Below, in pieces: positions 1 through 13,419 of a DNA stretch of 64,000 nucleotides. Location: NCBI GenBank assembly GCA_021234155.1, contig JAJEKV010000050.1, positions 7,983,700 to 8,047,699 of the forward strand. The letters run 5' to 3'. Position 1 is the stretch's first letter. Every line of letters starts with the position of its first letter. A model generated the notes under the pieces. The model was not told where the DNA came from and searched no databases. It saw nothing but the letters and a program-made list of their open reading frames with translations. The translations under genes were made by a program, and so were the position numbers. This DNA comes from Isoetes taiwanensis. Its lineage: Eukaryota; Streptophyta; Lycopodiopsida; Isoetales; Isoetaceae.

Positions 1-312
1 CGCACGAAACAAAGCTATTGAGGGAGATGATTTTTGTATGGAGGAAGCAGTTACGGAAAAACATTGTAGGTGATTATTGGAGGGATATTGGAGAGGAACA
101 ACTCAAGCCAGGTGGATCCTTGAATCACGTGTAAGGATGCAGGTAATATTCATATGCTAATTGTAATATTCTGAGAAAATGTAATGAAGAAAATGAATTC
201 TTTGACTTTGGCATGCCTAATTTTTGGATGCTAGATCTTGTGGATAGTAGACTGCCAGTAATGTTTCCTACTTTAATTGAATTCCAGTTTTTGTTGTAGA
301 CTTTACAACTTA

Positions 313-540
313 TTTGTACAGCTAGTAATTGCCATTTCAACCCTATGAATTGGCCATTGGTTCAATATTTTCTTCACGACAATATCTTGATGTGGTCAAT
401 TGTAGCCCACTTATTTGAGGACTTATCTGTAATTGCCACTTCAACTAATAGAAAACACATTAGAATTATGTTTACTATGAATTGGCCATTGGGTCTTATT
501 TTCTTATAATATATCTTTGATGTGGCGCAATTATCGCCAA
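313..540. repeat. imperfect two-copy direct repeat
   Basis: The motif GTAATTGCCATTTCAAC followed by ATGAATTGGCCATTGG and GATGTGG occurs at about 325-400. It recurs with gaps and substitutions at about 429-532. Copies are offset by roughly 105-134 bp because of internal indels. The ATTGGCCATT core resembles motifs inside the hAT-like element at 33787-34582, so this could be a remnant of a related element. Confidence 0.55.
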
Positions 541-1570
541 AGGAATCTAGTCCACTATTGGACCACTAACAAAGAAAGGAATAGAAAACATTTGACAACA
601 AAAACAATTTCAGGTTGTATAAGAAAATAGTGGCCTGTTGACTGGACAGCCACGTTTATAATTAGCCACATTGATATGTGACCTAAATCAAGAACTTACC
701 TAAAGACAATGGCCAAGGTCAGTTTAATTTTGATGAAAATGGCCAGAGACTTCCACTTGTTTTCTATTAGTTGATGTCCCAATTAATAGCAGCACAAATA
801 AGTTGTTAGAGTTCGGGACAAAAAAAGCGAACAATTTAAAGTAGGAAAGAGTGGGCCGAGAATTAGACCTTGGAATCAAAGTACTATTGTTTTTCTTCAT
901 GGTACAATGTTATTAACAAAAATGTGGACTTAGTGCTAATGCTTGACATTCTCATTTGCTCCTGACATATCTCATATATGAAGTAAGAACTCTTATATGG
1001 CAAGAAATAGAAACTCTAACATTGCTGTATTACTTAGAGTGAACCACATTATGATGACATCACATATGAGCTGGCTTTGACGTATATGGTGGATGATAAA
1101 TAATGATGTCAGAAATGCTATAAAGGCCAATACAATATCCTCCATAGTTGGCTTCCACATGCATTGCAAACAATGAGAAGTCAGAATCCTAGCAAAACTC
1201 TTTGAACACACTTCTAACTAATGCGAGACGGAATTGAATCCTGAGTGAACCTCATTTTGAGGGATCTTGAAATAACCTTATTATCTTCTATTATTAAGTT
1301 ACATAAGATGTTTTGCATTAAATCAAAAGAATCTAAGTTAGAACATACAAAATTGAACTATGTGTTTGAGCATGGGGATTCTAACCTGCAGCGTAGTTTC
1401 AAAGACCCTATAAATCTTTTTGCTCCATGGCCTTGAACACAAGGCAACAAATCACGGTTAGTGCATGTTCTAGCATGTATAGGCGAGTTGGGGAAGAGAA
1501 AAACGTTGGCGGCCTTGGCATAAGAACTATTGTATATGTTAAGATAAAAAAGGCAACTCTAGTGAACCTA

Positions 1571-1953
1571 TTCTAACCCTCGAGGGTTTAACATTATCCT
1601 TGCGTAGTTTCTTGTGAGTTGGTAAGTTGCACTTACCATGCAATAAAATACCACTATGGACCTCATAGGTAACATTGTACAACTGTAGTCTATCTATCTA
1701 AAAAGTTTAGAATGCAACTCAGACGTATTCCTAACCCTTGAGGGTTTAATATTATCCTTGCTTAGTTTCTTGTGAGTTAATAAGTTGCACTTACCATGCA
1801 ATAAAATTCCACTATGGACCTCATAGGTAACATTGTTATAACTCTAGTGATTATAACCGTTGAGGGTTTAACACTATCCTTGCATAGTTTCTTGTGAGTT
1901 GATAAGTTGCACTTACCATGCAATAAAATACCACTAAGGACTGATAAACATTG
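1571..1953. repeat. three-copy degenerate tandem repeat
   Basis: Three copies of a unit of about 105 bp lie at roughly 1571-1678, 1727-1836 and 1851-1953. Each contains GAGGGTTTAA, then TAGTTTCTTGTGAGTT, AAGTTGCACTTACCATGCAA and a CCACTA segment. The first spacer is about 50 bp and the second about 15 bp. No coding capacity is visible. Confidence 0.85.
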
Positions 1954-4739
1954 TTAGTGCATCTCTAGCCAATGTGCATGCCATAAACCATCAAAATGGA
2001 TCTATCGTAACTTCGCTTGGGGCATATCCATGGTGACCTTTTAAAGCTAAGCAGGAATCTTTTGCAACAAATACAATCCCTATACTTTTACAAGATGCAT
2101 GCGTAATTGCTTGTGCTTGAATTTAAACAAAAATTGGCTTACGTCATAATACTATTCCTTTAACAAAGCGGAAGTTAGTGCATTGTGGTTTGACCGTGTC
2201 CCCTCCCTCAACCGCAGGAATGGAAATTGACCAAGAGATTCTTAGAAGGCTCTATACCAGGACTTCGATTCTTACGCTAGAATCGGTGTCTTTTGCAAAT
2301 CAATGCATTTATAGTGTTTTACATTTACCTTCTTTCTTTCTTTACGGCTATAGCCCGCGGTTTATGAGATGCCCATTTTATGGCGGCGGTTTTACGGCTA
2401 TATGCAAGAAGCTTTGGAATCGCATCCATCGTCTGTAAATCTCAATAAAACCCTCGAACATGAGTGAATAGGAGCAAATATGAGCAAGGGTTAGTGAAAC
2501 GCCGCCCAGCCCCTTAGACCTTAAGCGGATGCTTCAAATCCGGTACCTTCGCCCAGTTTCTTGACCCAATGGGCAAAAGCGCATCCCCAACTACGTTTGT
2601 AGGGGAAAGAAAGATGGTCTCACGATACGGCACTACGGAGACCGGCTCCGTGCCGTACGTCGCTGAGATTTCCTCGATGCGAGAATGTGATCCCAACTTC
2701 CTTTCCCTATATATCCATTATGGCTTAGGGGAATGAATGCTGAGGCTAGAAGTTCTTCTAACTACTTTTGTTATGTGGAAGGCTAACAAGGGGCCTATTC
2801 ACGGCACAGCGGGAAGCGGAGCTACTGCGGTGACGAGGCCGAGTGGAATGCGGCCGGAACGCTGCAGTACTCCGAACAATCGCGACTGTCCGCCACTACG
2901 GCAAATCAACAAAGAACAGCGATGAAGAACAGCGATGAAGATGCAGCGGCCAGGATGCGGCGAGGGTTTCCTCAAGAATGATGAGCCATTTGCTATTCTT
3001 GAAAGAATGCGACCACATGGCGGCTTTGCATTGGATCATAGCCAGAATGCACCTACTTTGCTTGGCGTCTTGTAGAAATGCAAGTGCTCTCCATTGCAGC
3101 TCCATTCCTTTGTCTCCAAAATGTCTAAGCACTGTAATATATGGTGGAATTCATTAGCCTTATTAGGCTACTCTAAACATGATGGTTAAAACTTGGATAA
3201 AGGGAATTAGCGTGACTACAAAACAATTAGTTGGGCTCAGTGACCCACGTCGAGGAGATGGAGTTAGCCAAAGTATAGTAGTATTATTGGTAAGTAGTAT
3301 CTATTTTTGAAACGTCGAACAGGTTCCATTTCCGAATTTTATGTTCCATTAGAACACATTAGATTGTTTGGGTGAATTATTAAGCCTCGTGGCATTGTTC
3401 TTCAAACTGGTATGATTTTGCTTTTGTTGGCATTCCATCAACAAGATTCTATGCTTTAAGTCCATTGGCAAATCAACCTATACGTTATTATGCACTTTAT
3501 TATGCCTATACTGTTGGTATGCACTTTATTATGCTGAAAACTCCCCATTAGCGACTTGATATTCTATTGCCATATATTCAATAGGTGCTTCATTATTGTG
3601 ATTCTCTATTGTTGCTTTTAGGTTAATTATAACCTGAGAATTTTATGGAACCCAGGAACACTATGCATACCATATATAAAGCGATTAGTATTTTACGTTC
3701 TTAAAAATAAAGGAGCTAATTTTTGAGAGCAGCCAGCTCGACTGCATTACATTTTCTTCATTTCTAAAAAGTAATTAAGGTAATATTTCTTGCCCACAAG
3801 ACACTGACCGTCACTTCTTTCCCTGTTTTTTTTGCTCAGGAAGGCTCTGGCGATGGGCGATTGATAACTGGAGAGCTCTTTGAGGTGCTTTTTCTTTCTT
3901 CTAACTCCACGGGTGCCATGGCGAGATGGTCCTAAGTCCGCCTCACGAGGGAACTCACACGCATCTGTTGAACCAAGCTCCTTCTTAAGCGGATAAGAAA
4001 CCGAGTGTTTCAAGCTATGGAGGTCTTAAGCCAGATGAAACCGGGGTATTCGGTGGGGTATGGAGGTGGTCGCTAAAGCTATGGGTTGGGAAGAAATGCA
4101 TACGACCACATCTATATTCAGAGCTTTGACCTTGAGCTTTGTTCCATCGCATTTTAAGTTTAAGCCATTTTGTGTGTGGATGCAAACATAAGCGGTCGAT
4201 GCATCAATTGGTGCCCATGTTGAAGAATCGATGGTTCCCGCTGTGGGTTGTGTGTGGATTGACCAAAAAATCCTACAAGTGGTGGTTGGGGGATGATTGG
4301 GACCGCCTCTGGAGGTGCGAATTCTGCGCGAGAAATGGGAGATTACAAGCATTATTACGGTGGATAATTTCTACAAAACAAGAATCGCTGACGGGTAAGG
4401 CACAGCCAATGCGCCCATGGAATTCCTCCTGAAAGCTGGCATATACAAGAAATTTGCGCATTTGTGGCGATAGGTAGTGATCGAGGAGAGAAAGGCGATG
4501 GAAGCAATCTTTTTCTTGCTCTGCGAGCAATCAACACTGCAATTCAGAGCCATGGTTTAGCTTACTCTGTTAGATTTGTGGTCGGCCGAGGATCAAATGG
4601 CAATATTAGGTGAGGAGGTTTTTGAAGAAGAGTCTATTTGGGCAACAATAAAACTTTTGTTGAATTGGCCTTGGTTCTAGCGGTATACAATCACGTAAAA
4701 TTGAATGGCTAAAGCGAGCCAAAAGCGAATATTTTATAT

Positions 4740-7700
4740 TTAGTCTTAGGCGGGTTAAGCGGCGTTTGATGTTGTTTCATATTCAAATGCGTGATACCAT
4801 CCATATCATTGCGGATGCTGCGCACAAGGCTAAGATTGCTTCAAATGAGGTGAGCAAGTTTAGGGTTTATATATTTTTCCCATTTTGGCCATGCGGATGA
4901 GTATTTATTGATTGCTTAGTCCATGAGCAATTTTGAAATTTCAAATCGGTTGTTCGCGACGGCCCTCTTCTTTGAAAAAGAGCTTCAATAAACATACCTC
5001 TCCGCGGTAAAATTTGAGGTATTTCGCGTGATTACTACTAGGGCGGCTTTCTTGTTTTAGGCTGACTCCTTTGCGGATCTTTCAGTTAAGAGTCCCACTT
5101 GCTCACGAAATAATATCATGTTCCAACTTTGATTTTTGAGCATTAACTTAGATCTTCAACTAAAGTCATTCTACATTTGCAAGTGGCAAATACAACTGTT
5201 TATTGGCATGGGACTAACATATAGGCAATGGTGAAGCTGACCCAAACTTGCAATGCTGCATTCGGGAGTTTTAGAAGATCATAAGTATTTGCAAAGACCA
5301 CAGGGAGTTTTGTGAAGATCAAAGGGTTTAAGCGAATCCGGATGGTTTTGGCATTCTTGAGATGCTACAGATTGGATTACGGCAAAGGGCTTGAGGATTG
5401 GTTAGAGGGCTTGGTCGATCCACGATTCATTAGCAGAAATTACAGCCGACTGATGCAGAAGATATAGAACTCACAGGTTATCAATTAGGCTAGAATTACA
5501 GCTCATATTACATCCCGACAAAATAGAAGTCTGTTTCGATTCCACAAAGAGAAGACACACATCACCATAATACACCATAGATAAAATCCCAACTCATAGT
5601 TTTCTTCGTCCCTTTCAAAAGCGAGAAAAGTATTATTGTAACTTTATGTTCATTCAACGATAATTTCCCATCGTATCTAAACTCATGACCGATTTCGGCC
5701 CGGGAGCCGGTACCACAGAAGCTTAGCTTATTGTTAGGCGTATTTCATTTTATATTATTTTTAGTATTGGAATCTTGATGCGTCCATTCAACTCCTTACT
5801 TGACTATGAAATCTCAAGAAACTCGACTTTAAGGTGCAATATATGTTATAGTATTATATCAAATGGATGGGTTATTTGACATTATAGAACATTTGTGTAA
5901 ATTTGGCGGTAGGGTGCAACCCACAGGCATTCCCATCTTCATAAATTCCACAATAATTACAATCTTGGTCCCCACATAAGATATATCTTCTTTATAAGTG
6001 CGTATACTATATTGATGTTCCTTGTGGAATACTAAAGAGCAGGTAAAACTAAAGATCAATAGGCATAGGTTGGTTGGGGATGACACAACTTTTTTCATCT
6101 TCTAGTTCCCACTTAGCCCATGGGCGGTTGTAGGCGAAAGCGGAAGACTAGTTGATTGCATAGCGGTATGCTCACGTTTCATGTCTTGTCATTTTAAAAT
6201 CCATTAAATGCGATATAGATTTAAAAAACACCATTGTTAAGAAAAGGGAAAGCATTATGAATTTAGAAAATTAGTATGCGCATGTTCTAGCATCGTACAC
6301 GAGTTGGGGAAGAGAAACGTTGACCGGCCCATGTAATAAGTTCTTAGCAAACAAATATGATAAGCATCCTATGCCAAAATTTAAAGAAGAAATGCTGAAA
6401 TTTTTGTAGCATCATGCAATCACAAACATTTTCTGAAATGGTTTCTTGTTTCTTGATTCCACCAATCTTGCAGGCCGAACTTGTTGCGGGGTGCGGAAGG
6501 CGATCTATAGGCGCTCAAGTACCGGTTTGTGGTAGGCTCAAAGCAGATAAGTTGCTTCTTCTTTTTTAGCTGGACAGCAGCCATTGATACAAGATCCTTT
6601 GTGGAGCTCTGCGATGCCATTGTGGGCTCTGGTTTGACGAGATAAAAATGGCGTAGAGGGCTGGGGATTACATCATTTTGGAAAGGGAAGACTCTACAAA
6701 GAATGGAAACAGACATCCTGCGGAAATGGGGGTGAACATACTCAGGTCTTTATTTTAAAAACGAATGCGAATGCTTCATAATTTTCTGCTACATTGAAGT
6801 TACGCAAATTGCATCCTCAAACATTTCTTAGGTTTGGTTTTAAGAGTAAAGCGCCACTTTTTCTTTCAGGGCTGGATGCATACTTTCAGCAATGCTGTAT
6901 TCTTTTTGTCCAGAGGTTCGTTTAGCAAAGCAAAGCCTCAGAGGTCCCTTTCCCAATGGCATTTTGCTTTCCATTAGTTTTTCAGGTAGAGATGGAGAGT
7001 ATATGTTTGTACTAAGAGGTATTAGTCATTAGAGTATATACGGCGGCAAGTAAGGATGCAGCCAGAATAGTAATGCGCCCAAGGCATAGACATATATCAA
7101 TGTACGGGTGCTGTGAAGGTCCATTTTACCTCGCGTTTTGCTGTTCCTCCTTCCACTCAAATCCTATGGTCTACCTTTGTGAATGTTGTCGAGATTATCT
7201 GGATGAAGGCATTGATTGCAGCACATGAATCTTTCCAAAGAAGAAAATGCCCACTAGGCACATACGAGATATTAAGCAATTTTTCAATAGCCTGTAAGGG
7301 ACTTATTTATCTTATGCTAATATTTTTATGCAGGCTATGCCATCTGGTTTCTTATGACAAGTTGTTAACAATGATTTTCCTTCTTGGCTCGTTGTAAATG
7401 TTATGCAGGTTACACATCTGGTTTTCTTTTATGACAAAGTTGTTAACAATGGGTTCACAAGGGGAAATTGTTGCTTATTCTTGAAGGAGGCTACTAATTC
7501 AGTTCTCCTTTTGTCTTTACATATATATTCAATCCTATTTATTTGGTAATAGAAGCATATTTTTATCCTGCAGGTATAATTCACAGTCCTATTTAGGTCT
7601 TCTGTAACAGAATTGATAAGGAGTCTGTTTCTTTAGAACTCCAGTCATTATCTATTGCATTGAGCCAATCCTGTTGCATGGTATATGAGTTAACAGGTAT

Positions 7701-8150
7701 AGGAGATGATCCTGATCTTCTGCCGGTTGATGCTGCAAAGCTGGGGGCTTAACATCAGGCTTTGGTCTTTCTGTCCACTTAAAATACTGGAAGAAGTTAA
7801 TTATCCATCATTTCTGAAGAAAAACCTTGTGCATGATTCATCAAATTGCAGCAAGAAGGTTTCATCGAGATAGCCTTCAAGGTCAGTAAAATTTCTGTTT
7901 ACTGCTTAGGAGAGTTTGCTGTTTCTGTGCATTAAGTCTTTGTTGTGGAATAAAATCGTCTTATTATATATATACCTGCTTTCTTAGATAGTGCTGGAAA
8001 TCAGGCATACTGCTTCTAATTCGAATTATGAAATGAGGATTTTTCTAGCATGGACCTAATGTATCCCAACTTACAAATGGTAATTTTTCTTAAATTAAAT
8101 GCAGAATCTAGGAATGATGGAGTGGCACAACAAATTCTCTTGTCCGCTGT
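4740..8150. other. no gene recognised
   Basis: A stretch near 4790-4852 ends in a plausible splice donor (GAG|GTGAGC) after an open frame, so 5' exons of the + strand antiporter gene downstream could lie here. I could not match them to the family. The 83 bp at about 6268-6350 repeats sequence found at 1458-1540 (shared core GAGTTGGGGAAGAGAAA). Nothing else is supported. Confidence 0.4.
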
Positions 8151-8179
8151 GAGGAAGCCATTCAGATAGCAGCGTTAAA

Positions 8180-8258
8180 GCCCGGCTTTGTGGAGGCTTT
8201 TGGGATGGCAGCTAACATCCCAAGGCAGCAATAGCAATCAGTTGTATTATATAAATTG
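8180..8258 (+). pseudogene. probable degraded exon of a KEA-type K+/H+ antiporter
   Basis: Read with two frame changes, this interval gives GGCTTTGTGGAGGCTTTTGG then ATGGCAGCT, then an AAG GCA GCA ATA GCA ATC stretch. This resembles the EALGMAA...KAAIAIS helix that precedes the antiporter exons 300 bp downstream in KEA1/KEA2-like proteins. The match is short and interrupted, and the exon boundaries are not clear. The assignment rests mainly on its position and order relative to the stronger exons at 8565-8633 and 8905-9107. Confidence 0.4.
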
Positions 8259-8564
8259 AATTCGGCTGGTAGATTGTGAGGTTACTATTAAGAGTAAGAG
8301 CCAAGTGCAAAGAGAACCTCATATACTACTGCTTTGAATTAATAATTTCCATTCTGCGGCTTTTCGTCCATATATAAGCAAATGGCGAGAGAACCATAAT
8401 GCAGAGATTTTTTGCTGCAAATACCTTGCTGGTAGTCCTTGGCACAAGTGTTGAACCCAGCCAGATTTATGTCTTTCATGTACACAAATTATGAAAGCAG
8501 TAGTTAAAATAATTATTGATTGGTATTGGTTCACTAACCTATTATTGGTGTGTGGTTGATACAG

Positions 8565-9107
8565 GCTGGGATTATCCATAGCTCTTGGAGCATTCTTAAC
8601 AGGGGTTTGCTGCTTGTCTTATTTTTCATGACGGTGAGTTTAAGGCTTTATTAGTTAATAAGGCCAGATGCATATAGGCATAATTTTACAGCTCATTTCA
8701 TAGAGCACTTAAGGTGGCAACTTATGTAAATATTGGTTAAGAGTTCTTATCTGGGCCTTTGCAAGAAACTGTGGTCTATGTTTCACCAGATTCAACAGCA
8801 TTTTCTAATGATGAATAGGCACAAACATCCTGTTGAAAGTTGATCTTGAATGCACTGTGGACTTGGTATCTACTGTTATTAATGTTTCTTTGCCACTTTT
8901 GTAGGTTGGTATGTCGATAGATCCAAGGTTATTTGCTGCTGCACTTCCTATAATTGCAGGAGCTCTTGGCCTCCTGATATGTGGACTGTTAATTGCCATG
9001 ATAGGTCGGCAATTTGGACTTTCAAGTGTTGCAGCCATACGTGCAGATCTCTTGCTGCTCCAGGAGGGGAGTTTGCTTTTGTAGCATTTGGGGAAGCTGT
9101 GCATCAG
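8565..9107 (+). pseudogene. KEA-like: two exons of a KEA-type chloroplast K+/H+ antiporter, frameshifted
   Basis: Plant KEA proteins are CPA2-type K+/H+ exchangers of plastid membranes. Exon one is 8565-8633, with acceptor GATACAG and donor ACG|GTGAGT. It encodes pieces of the conserved helix pair (LSIALGAFLTG, then GLLLVLFFMT), but the pieces lie in different frames and about 20 residues normally between them are missing. Exon two is 8905-9107, with acceptor TTTTGTAG. It continues in phase as VGMSIDPRLF, then the hydrophobic stretch PIIAGALGLLICGLLIAMI. It needs a one-base shift near 9057 to read PGGEFAFVAFGEAVHQ, the family signature. No donor follows the FGEAVHQ codons and no later exons were found. 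Splice sites are good, so this is a decayed or truncated host gene rather than a retrocopy. Confidence 0.72.
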
Positions 9108-9539
9108 CCAAGAAATTTGTTATTGCCATGCTAAAGCATGTTGTATGCTGGATAAACATGTTGATACACTTTGAACCACTTTTGGTGTACTTGATTTTTT
9201 ATCATATAATCCAAATTTAAGTGCATTCTTTTACTCTCTTTCGAAGGTTCTCATCCTCTCACCCACCTTTTTTGTACATCTAATTTATTTGCAATTGATA
9301 TCCGTGACAATGAAATATGATATAATTAATAATAATAAAAATTATAATTTGTGACGCGTGCCAACTACAATGAAATTTTGTTACACGTCACAAATTTGGT
9401 ATTAGTAACGTGTTACATAATAATATTTTATGGCGATATTCTGGTGGTTTCGTTGGTAGCAGTGACCAAATTACGCTTTTAGCCAGCGCCAAATAAAAAT
9501 GATCATTAATGTATTTTTCGTTACAAAAAACGTGACAAA

Positions 9540-9960
9540 CTATGTTACCTATGTTATTCATATATCTCTTACAACGGTAAAGGCGTGTGATCCTGCAGGT
9601 TATGAGCACGGTATTTCACGGGGAAGTGGACAATTTCTCAATCTTTTCACATTTTTCACACGGATTTACCTTGCGGTGTCAAAGGCCTTTGCAAAATCAA
9701 CAAAGCAGCAATACAAGTCCTACCAGCGATTCCTGATGTCTTCAACCAAGGTCCGGTGTAATAATATGATCAATGGTAGAGTGTTTGGGCCTGAATCCTG
9801 CCTGTGTGGGGGCCAGCAATTTTGAAAACAACGAATAACCATGATTGTTCAATAATTATCTGGGCGATGAGGGTCACCTGCCTTGTAGATGGGAACAACC
9901 ATGCTAGTGGTCCACTGTGGGGGGAGGTCTTCCTAATATGGCCTATTGAATAATGCACTT
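9540..9960 (-). pseudogene. LINE reverse transcriptase N-terminal part, broken
   Basis: Minus-strand reading across frames gives PPQWTTS, VPIYKAGDPH and a degraded version of the FVDFAKAFD block A motif. These are typical of the start of the RT domain in plant non-LTR retrotransposons. Frame changes and stops are frequent. The homologous segment at 27000-27340 is better preserved and supports the call. Confidence 0.7.
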
Positions 9961-10959
9961 AGGATGGGCACTATGGGTGGCCCTGTCCATTTGAGCAGCT
10001 CCGCCGGCATGTCGTCTAAATCTGTTGCCTTTCTATTGGCAAGGCGTTGTAAGCCCTATATGACCTTAGCCTCTGTGATTTCTAGCCGCAGAACGAATGC
10101 ATTAGTAAGGTGCTGGCAGCGAACTCCCGGAGGATCATAAGTTATTACAGAAGTATTGTACCCATTGCTTTCGAAGTGATGTTTCCGCAGGAAGCTGCGG
10201 AGGCTTCAGCAAGTACGCCATAAAGAGAAAGTCCTAAGATGGCAGTTTAGGAGATAACATTCCTGTTTGATACTTGATCTTTCTTTGCCCTAAAAAAGAG
10301 TAGGTACTATCGATGCATGTATAGGCATGGGGATCGATGACCGTCAAAGCCAGTTTTAAGTTCTTTATATTGACATCAAACCAGTTCACGAGGAATGTTT
10401 ACGCCCCTAAAGGCCTAAGGTGAAACGCACCTCTGAAAGCCCGGTAGTCATAAAGCACATCAACAATTGTTTGTTTGTGGTGTAGCATGTGAAGTTGTTG
10501 AATCTTTTCTAGGCCATCTGTGAGCATCTGGAAAGCCTTTGCATGGCCATAAAGCCTTGAATTTGAGACTGTCACGAGGAGTTGTAGCACAAAGGGATCG
10601 AACAATTACGCCAAGAAAGTGGTTAGTGATTTGAGTCTACTTCCACTACTATATGTTCCTTAAGCGAAGGTAGGTAATGCGGTGCGCATATTATGACTAC
10701 GTCATCCTCAACATTGGGTACATCCCCGATTCTCTTGCTTATAAGTGTAGGCTGGCGGGAGGATGGCCATTCTTATTTAAACATTGGATAACCAAGTCAA
10801 TTATCGCACATATGAAGCAATGAATTACTGCCATAAGCGTATTTGGGTGCCGTCTGTCATCAGATGCCCATCAAGCGATCTCTACTTGGTGAGAGAACAT
10901 AATAACCGATCACCAAGACATCAAACTTTATTGAGGTTGTACTATCCATGCCATAGGCA

Positions 10960-11180
10960 TTGAAGTCCTAAGTAGCATGACCGGCCAGTGCATGTCTTTG
11001 TTGTATGTCATCGCATATATTGGGTATCTGGATCTGGCGACAATTGGCGGTAAAAGTCAATTTACATGTGGGAAGTAGCATGGTGCCGCAAAGAGAGGAT
11101 ACCATTAATGTTGTACTTTTCATTACCCAAAGGTAGCGATTGTCTATCCATCTTGGATGTTCTATAGACAAAACAGTTAG
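10960..11180 (-). pseudogene. LINE AP-endonuclease fragment, broken
   Basis: The frame at 10968-11171 (minus) contains RWIDNRYLWV, a degraded LLPTCK segment and ICDDIQQ, matching the longer endonuclease remnant at 28275-28616. It lies 5' of the RT piece in LINE order. It is not functional. Confidence 0.6.
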
Positions 11181-13237
11181 TGAGTACTAGAAGAAGACAC
11201 AATGTTGACTATATTGTAGTTGTTATAAGAGGGGATGAAAGAAGAAGAGGAAGTGCATTCTTGGGGCTTCATGTTGTTATGGATATTTACAAAGTGCTTT
11301 TTTTTTGCTTTAGGAATGGGAACTTTCAGGTTTGTTGTAAATGATTAATAGGAATTCATTTAAATTGAGCGAAGAGATCCACAAATTTGGAAGGCCCATA
11401 GGGCACATAAGGTGACAAAACTTCTGATATTATTGCACATTTGCTATGGCAGCTATGTAAGCATTAGTGTCCTAAAGTCCCTTGTCTATAGAATTCCACC
11501 AGGCATAGGGAGGTCCATCGATAAATTACGAAAATGAGAAACTGATATGAGTTCTTCTCTCAAGTGCTAAAATTTGGAATGAGAGCTCATGATATTCGTT
11601 CTCAATTGCCTCAAATCCTGCATCATGGATAAGATTCTTGCCTCTCTAGGCATTCCACTTGGACAAATTTATGCCTCTCATGGGACAATAACCAAATGTA
11701 TTTAGTTTGTTTTCCATAGTTGGAGTCATTTAGAGATAATTGGCGTGATGGTTGCCAAGTTGGAGAATGTTACTATGGGCTGGTTTTTTAGACAAGTTCG
11801 CAAAATTGAAGCTTACCAAAGTGATCGCGAGCATGTGAGACTTGAATCCATTACCATTAACGCTAAAGTATTTCGGTGGAATTTTAGCATCTCCCTAATT
11901 GTGAAGTTGAGTATTAATTATAGCCAAATGTTATGGGACGAGGCCAAATATGTCAAAGAAACAACGACATGAAAAGTCAATCTTTCAACCTAGGACCAGT
12001 TTTTGGAAGCTTTTTAACCAAATATCTCAAAAGGGAATGCCTTAAAGTATTTATAATGCATTTTTTATAAGGTTCTAATGCTTACGGTGGGCTTTAGATC
12101 AAGGTATTAATCTGATTTCAAGTTAATTGGTGGTATGATGTTGTTGGTGATGAGAAATTGATCAACTTTTTAATCTCATAAAGATGCTATATGCAGTAGA
12201 AATAATTCCTTGTAAAGGAGTGTTATTATGCTATTATGTCATAAATTGGATTCGCTTATTATGGATAATGTTGGCCCGGGGAGCGAGAAATAGAAGGTGG
12301 CGCAATTAGCAAGGTATTTTTTTAAAAGCCCTATATTTTTTAATAGCAAAAACAATTGGCTACTATCCATATCGATAAAGTAACTTGGTGTGGTTGGCAT
12401 TGTTGTTTTTAGGTACAGATGTGTTTTAAGAGTTGCCTTAGCCTTATCTTAGATTGGTTGCTTGGGTTTGTTGAATTCTGGTCGCCGCGACACCATATCC
12501 ATGATGGGTTGGCCGGGATCAACACACTGGAGTTCAGTGATTGAGCCCGACATAGGGATTTCTTGGGATTAAAGTACTTGAGACTTATGGGTACACAAGT
12601 TGAAAGCGAAAGAATTCTAATTTTAATCATTCCAAATGAGTAAACTTGAAGATGAAGTGGACCTCTGCCCACACACACCATCTGCAGTCTGCGATAACAT
12701 GATAATATGGACTAGAATCGGGAGGCATTCAAAGTTTAGCAACTTTTCATTATAGATGATATACTATTTGAGAGAAATGAGTGCTTCTCCACTTTGGGAA
12801 CAACTTGGATGGACTATAAATAATGGAGGGATAGCTTGCAATGGACTACTTATAAATGATGGAGACAAGAGTTAACGAGAAAGATCTCTCTTACTACTCG
12901 AGAGTTGCATAGATGAATAGGGAAATACAATAATGTTTAATATTTTCATTTTTGATTGGTCTATCATAAAGGCTGTGATGTATTTGGCTTCTCAAAGTGA
13001 GGAAACAATAATTAAATGGGGTCTGCGAGGAGTCATATTAATATGTAGCATGACAACGAGGGGTTACTTTTTTGTTTTATCACGGCTTTTTTCCACATGG
13101 TTTTCTATGATTTTAAGACTGTTTGTATTCATTGGGGTGTACTAAATAGGTATTTCTGGTACTGCACCCTTTATGGAATTAATTTTAGGTTGGTAAAACA
13201 ATCAGGGGTTGTTGTCTTTCATGGTATGCGAACCTTT

Positions 13238-13412
13238 GCGCATGTGTGTATGCATGTGCGTAATGCCGCGTCATGTGCACGTAATGTGCATGTGCGTAAT
13301 GCATGTCATGTGCATATACATGTGCTGCGTGTATATTGCATGTGCATGTGCATTACTGCTTGTGTGCATGTGCATGTGCATGTGCATGCATGTGCGCTAT
13401 ACATGTGTACTT
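13238..13412. repeat. TG/CA-rich alternating purine-pyrimidine tract
   Basis: The stretch is dominated by TGTGCATGTGCATGTG-type runs with CGTAATG interruptions. Long alternating purine-pyrimidine tracts of this kind can adopt Z-DNA. Open frames on both strands across it encode Cys/His/Met/Val repeats that come only from the repeat and should not be taken as proteins. Confidence 0.9.
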
Positions 13413-13419
13413 GCCTGCT

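Larger units (their letters stand above)
1..4740. other. gene-poor AT-rich DNA with short local repeats
   Basis: No open frame here shows a recognisable domain, and the short frames on both strands look like chance. Local repeats at 313-540 and 1571-1953 are listed separately. The interval 2500-4560 is somewhat GC-richer and holds several overlapping short frames, but I could not match any to a family. Confidence 0.5.
9536..13046 (-). repeat. 3.5 kb block carrying a LINE fragment, copy 1
   Basis: This block is colinear with 26980-30496 in the same orientation, with many substitutions and small indels. Both begin at ATGTTACCTATG and end near AATAATTAAATGGGGTCTG. On the minus strand it carries a LINE endonuclease remnant (about 10960-11180) upstream of reverse-transcriptase remnants (about 9540-9960). 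The part from 11200 to 13046 has no recognised coding and may be LINE 5' sequence or unrelated flank. Both copies stop at the same point inside the RT domain, so a previously truncated block was duplicated rather than retrotransposed twice. Confidence 0.85.

Noticed and set aside
4026-4553. Cluster of overlapping frames on both strands
   Set aside because: Frames overlap on both strands and none has a motif or splice pattern that I can defend.
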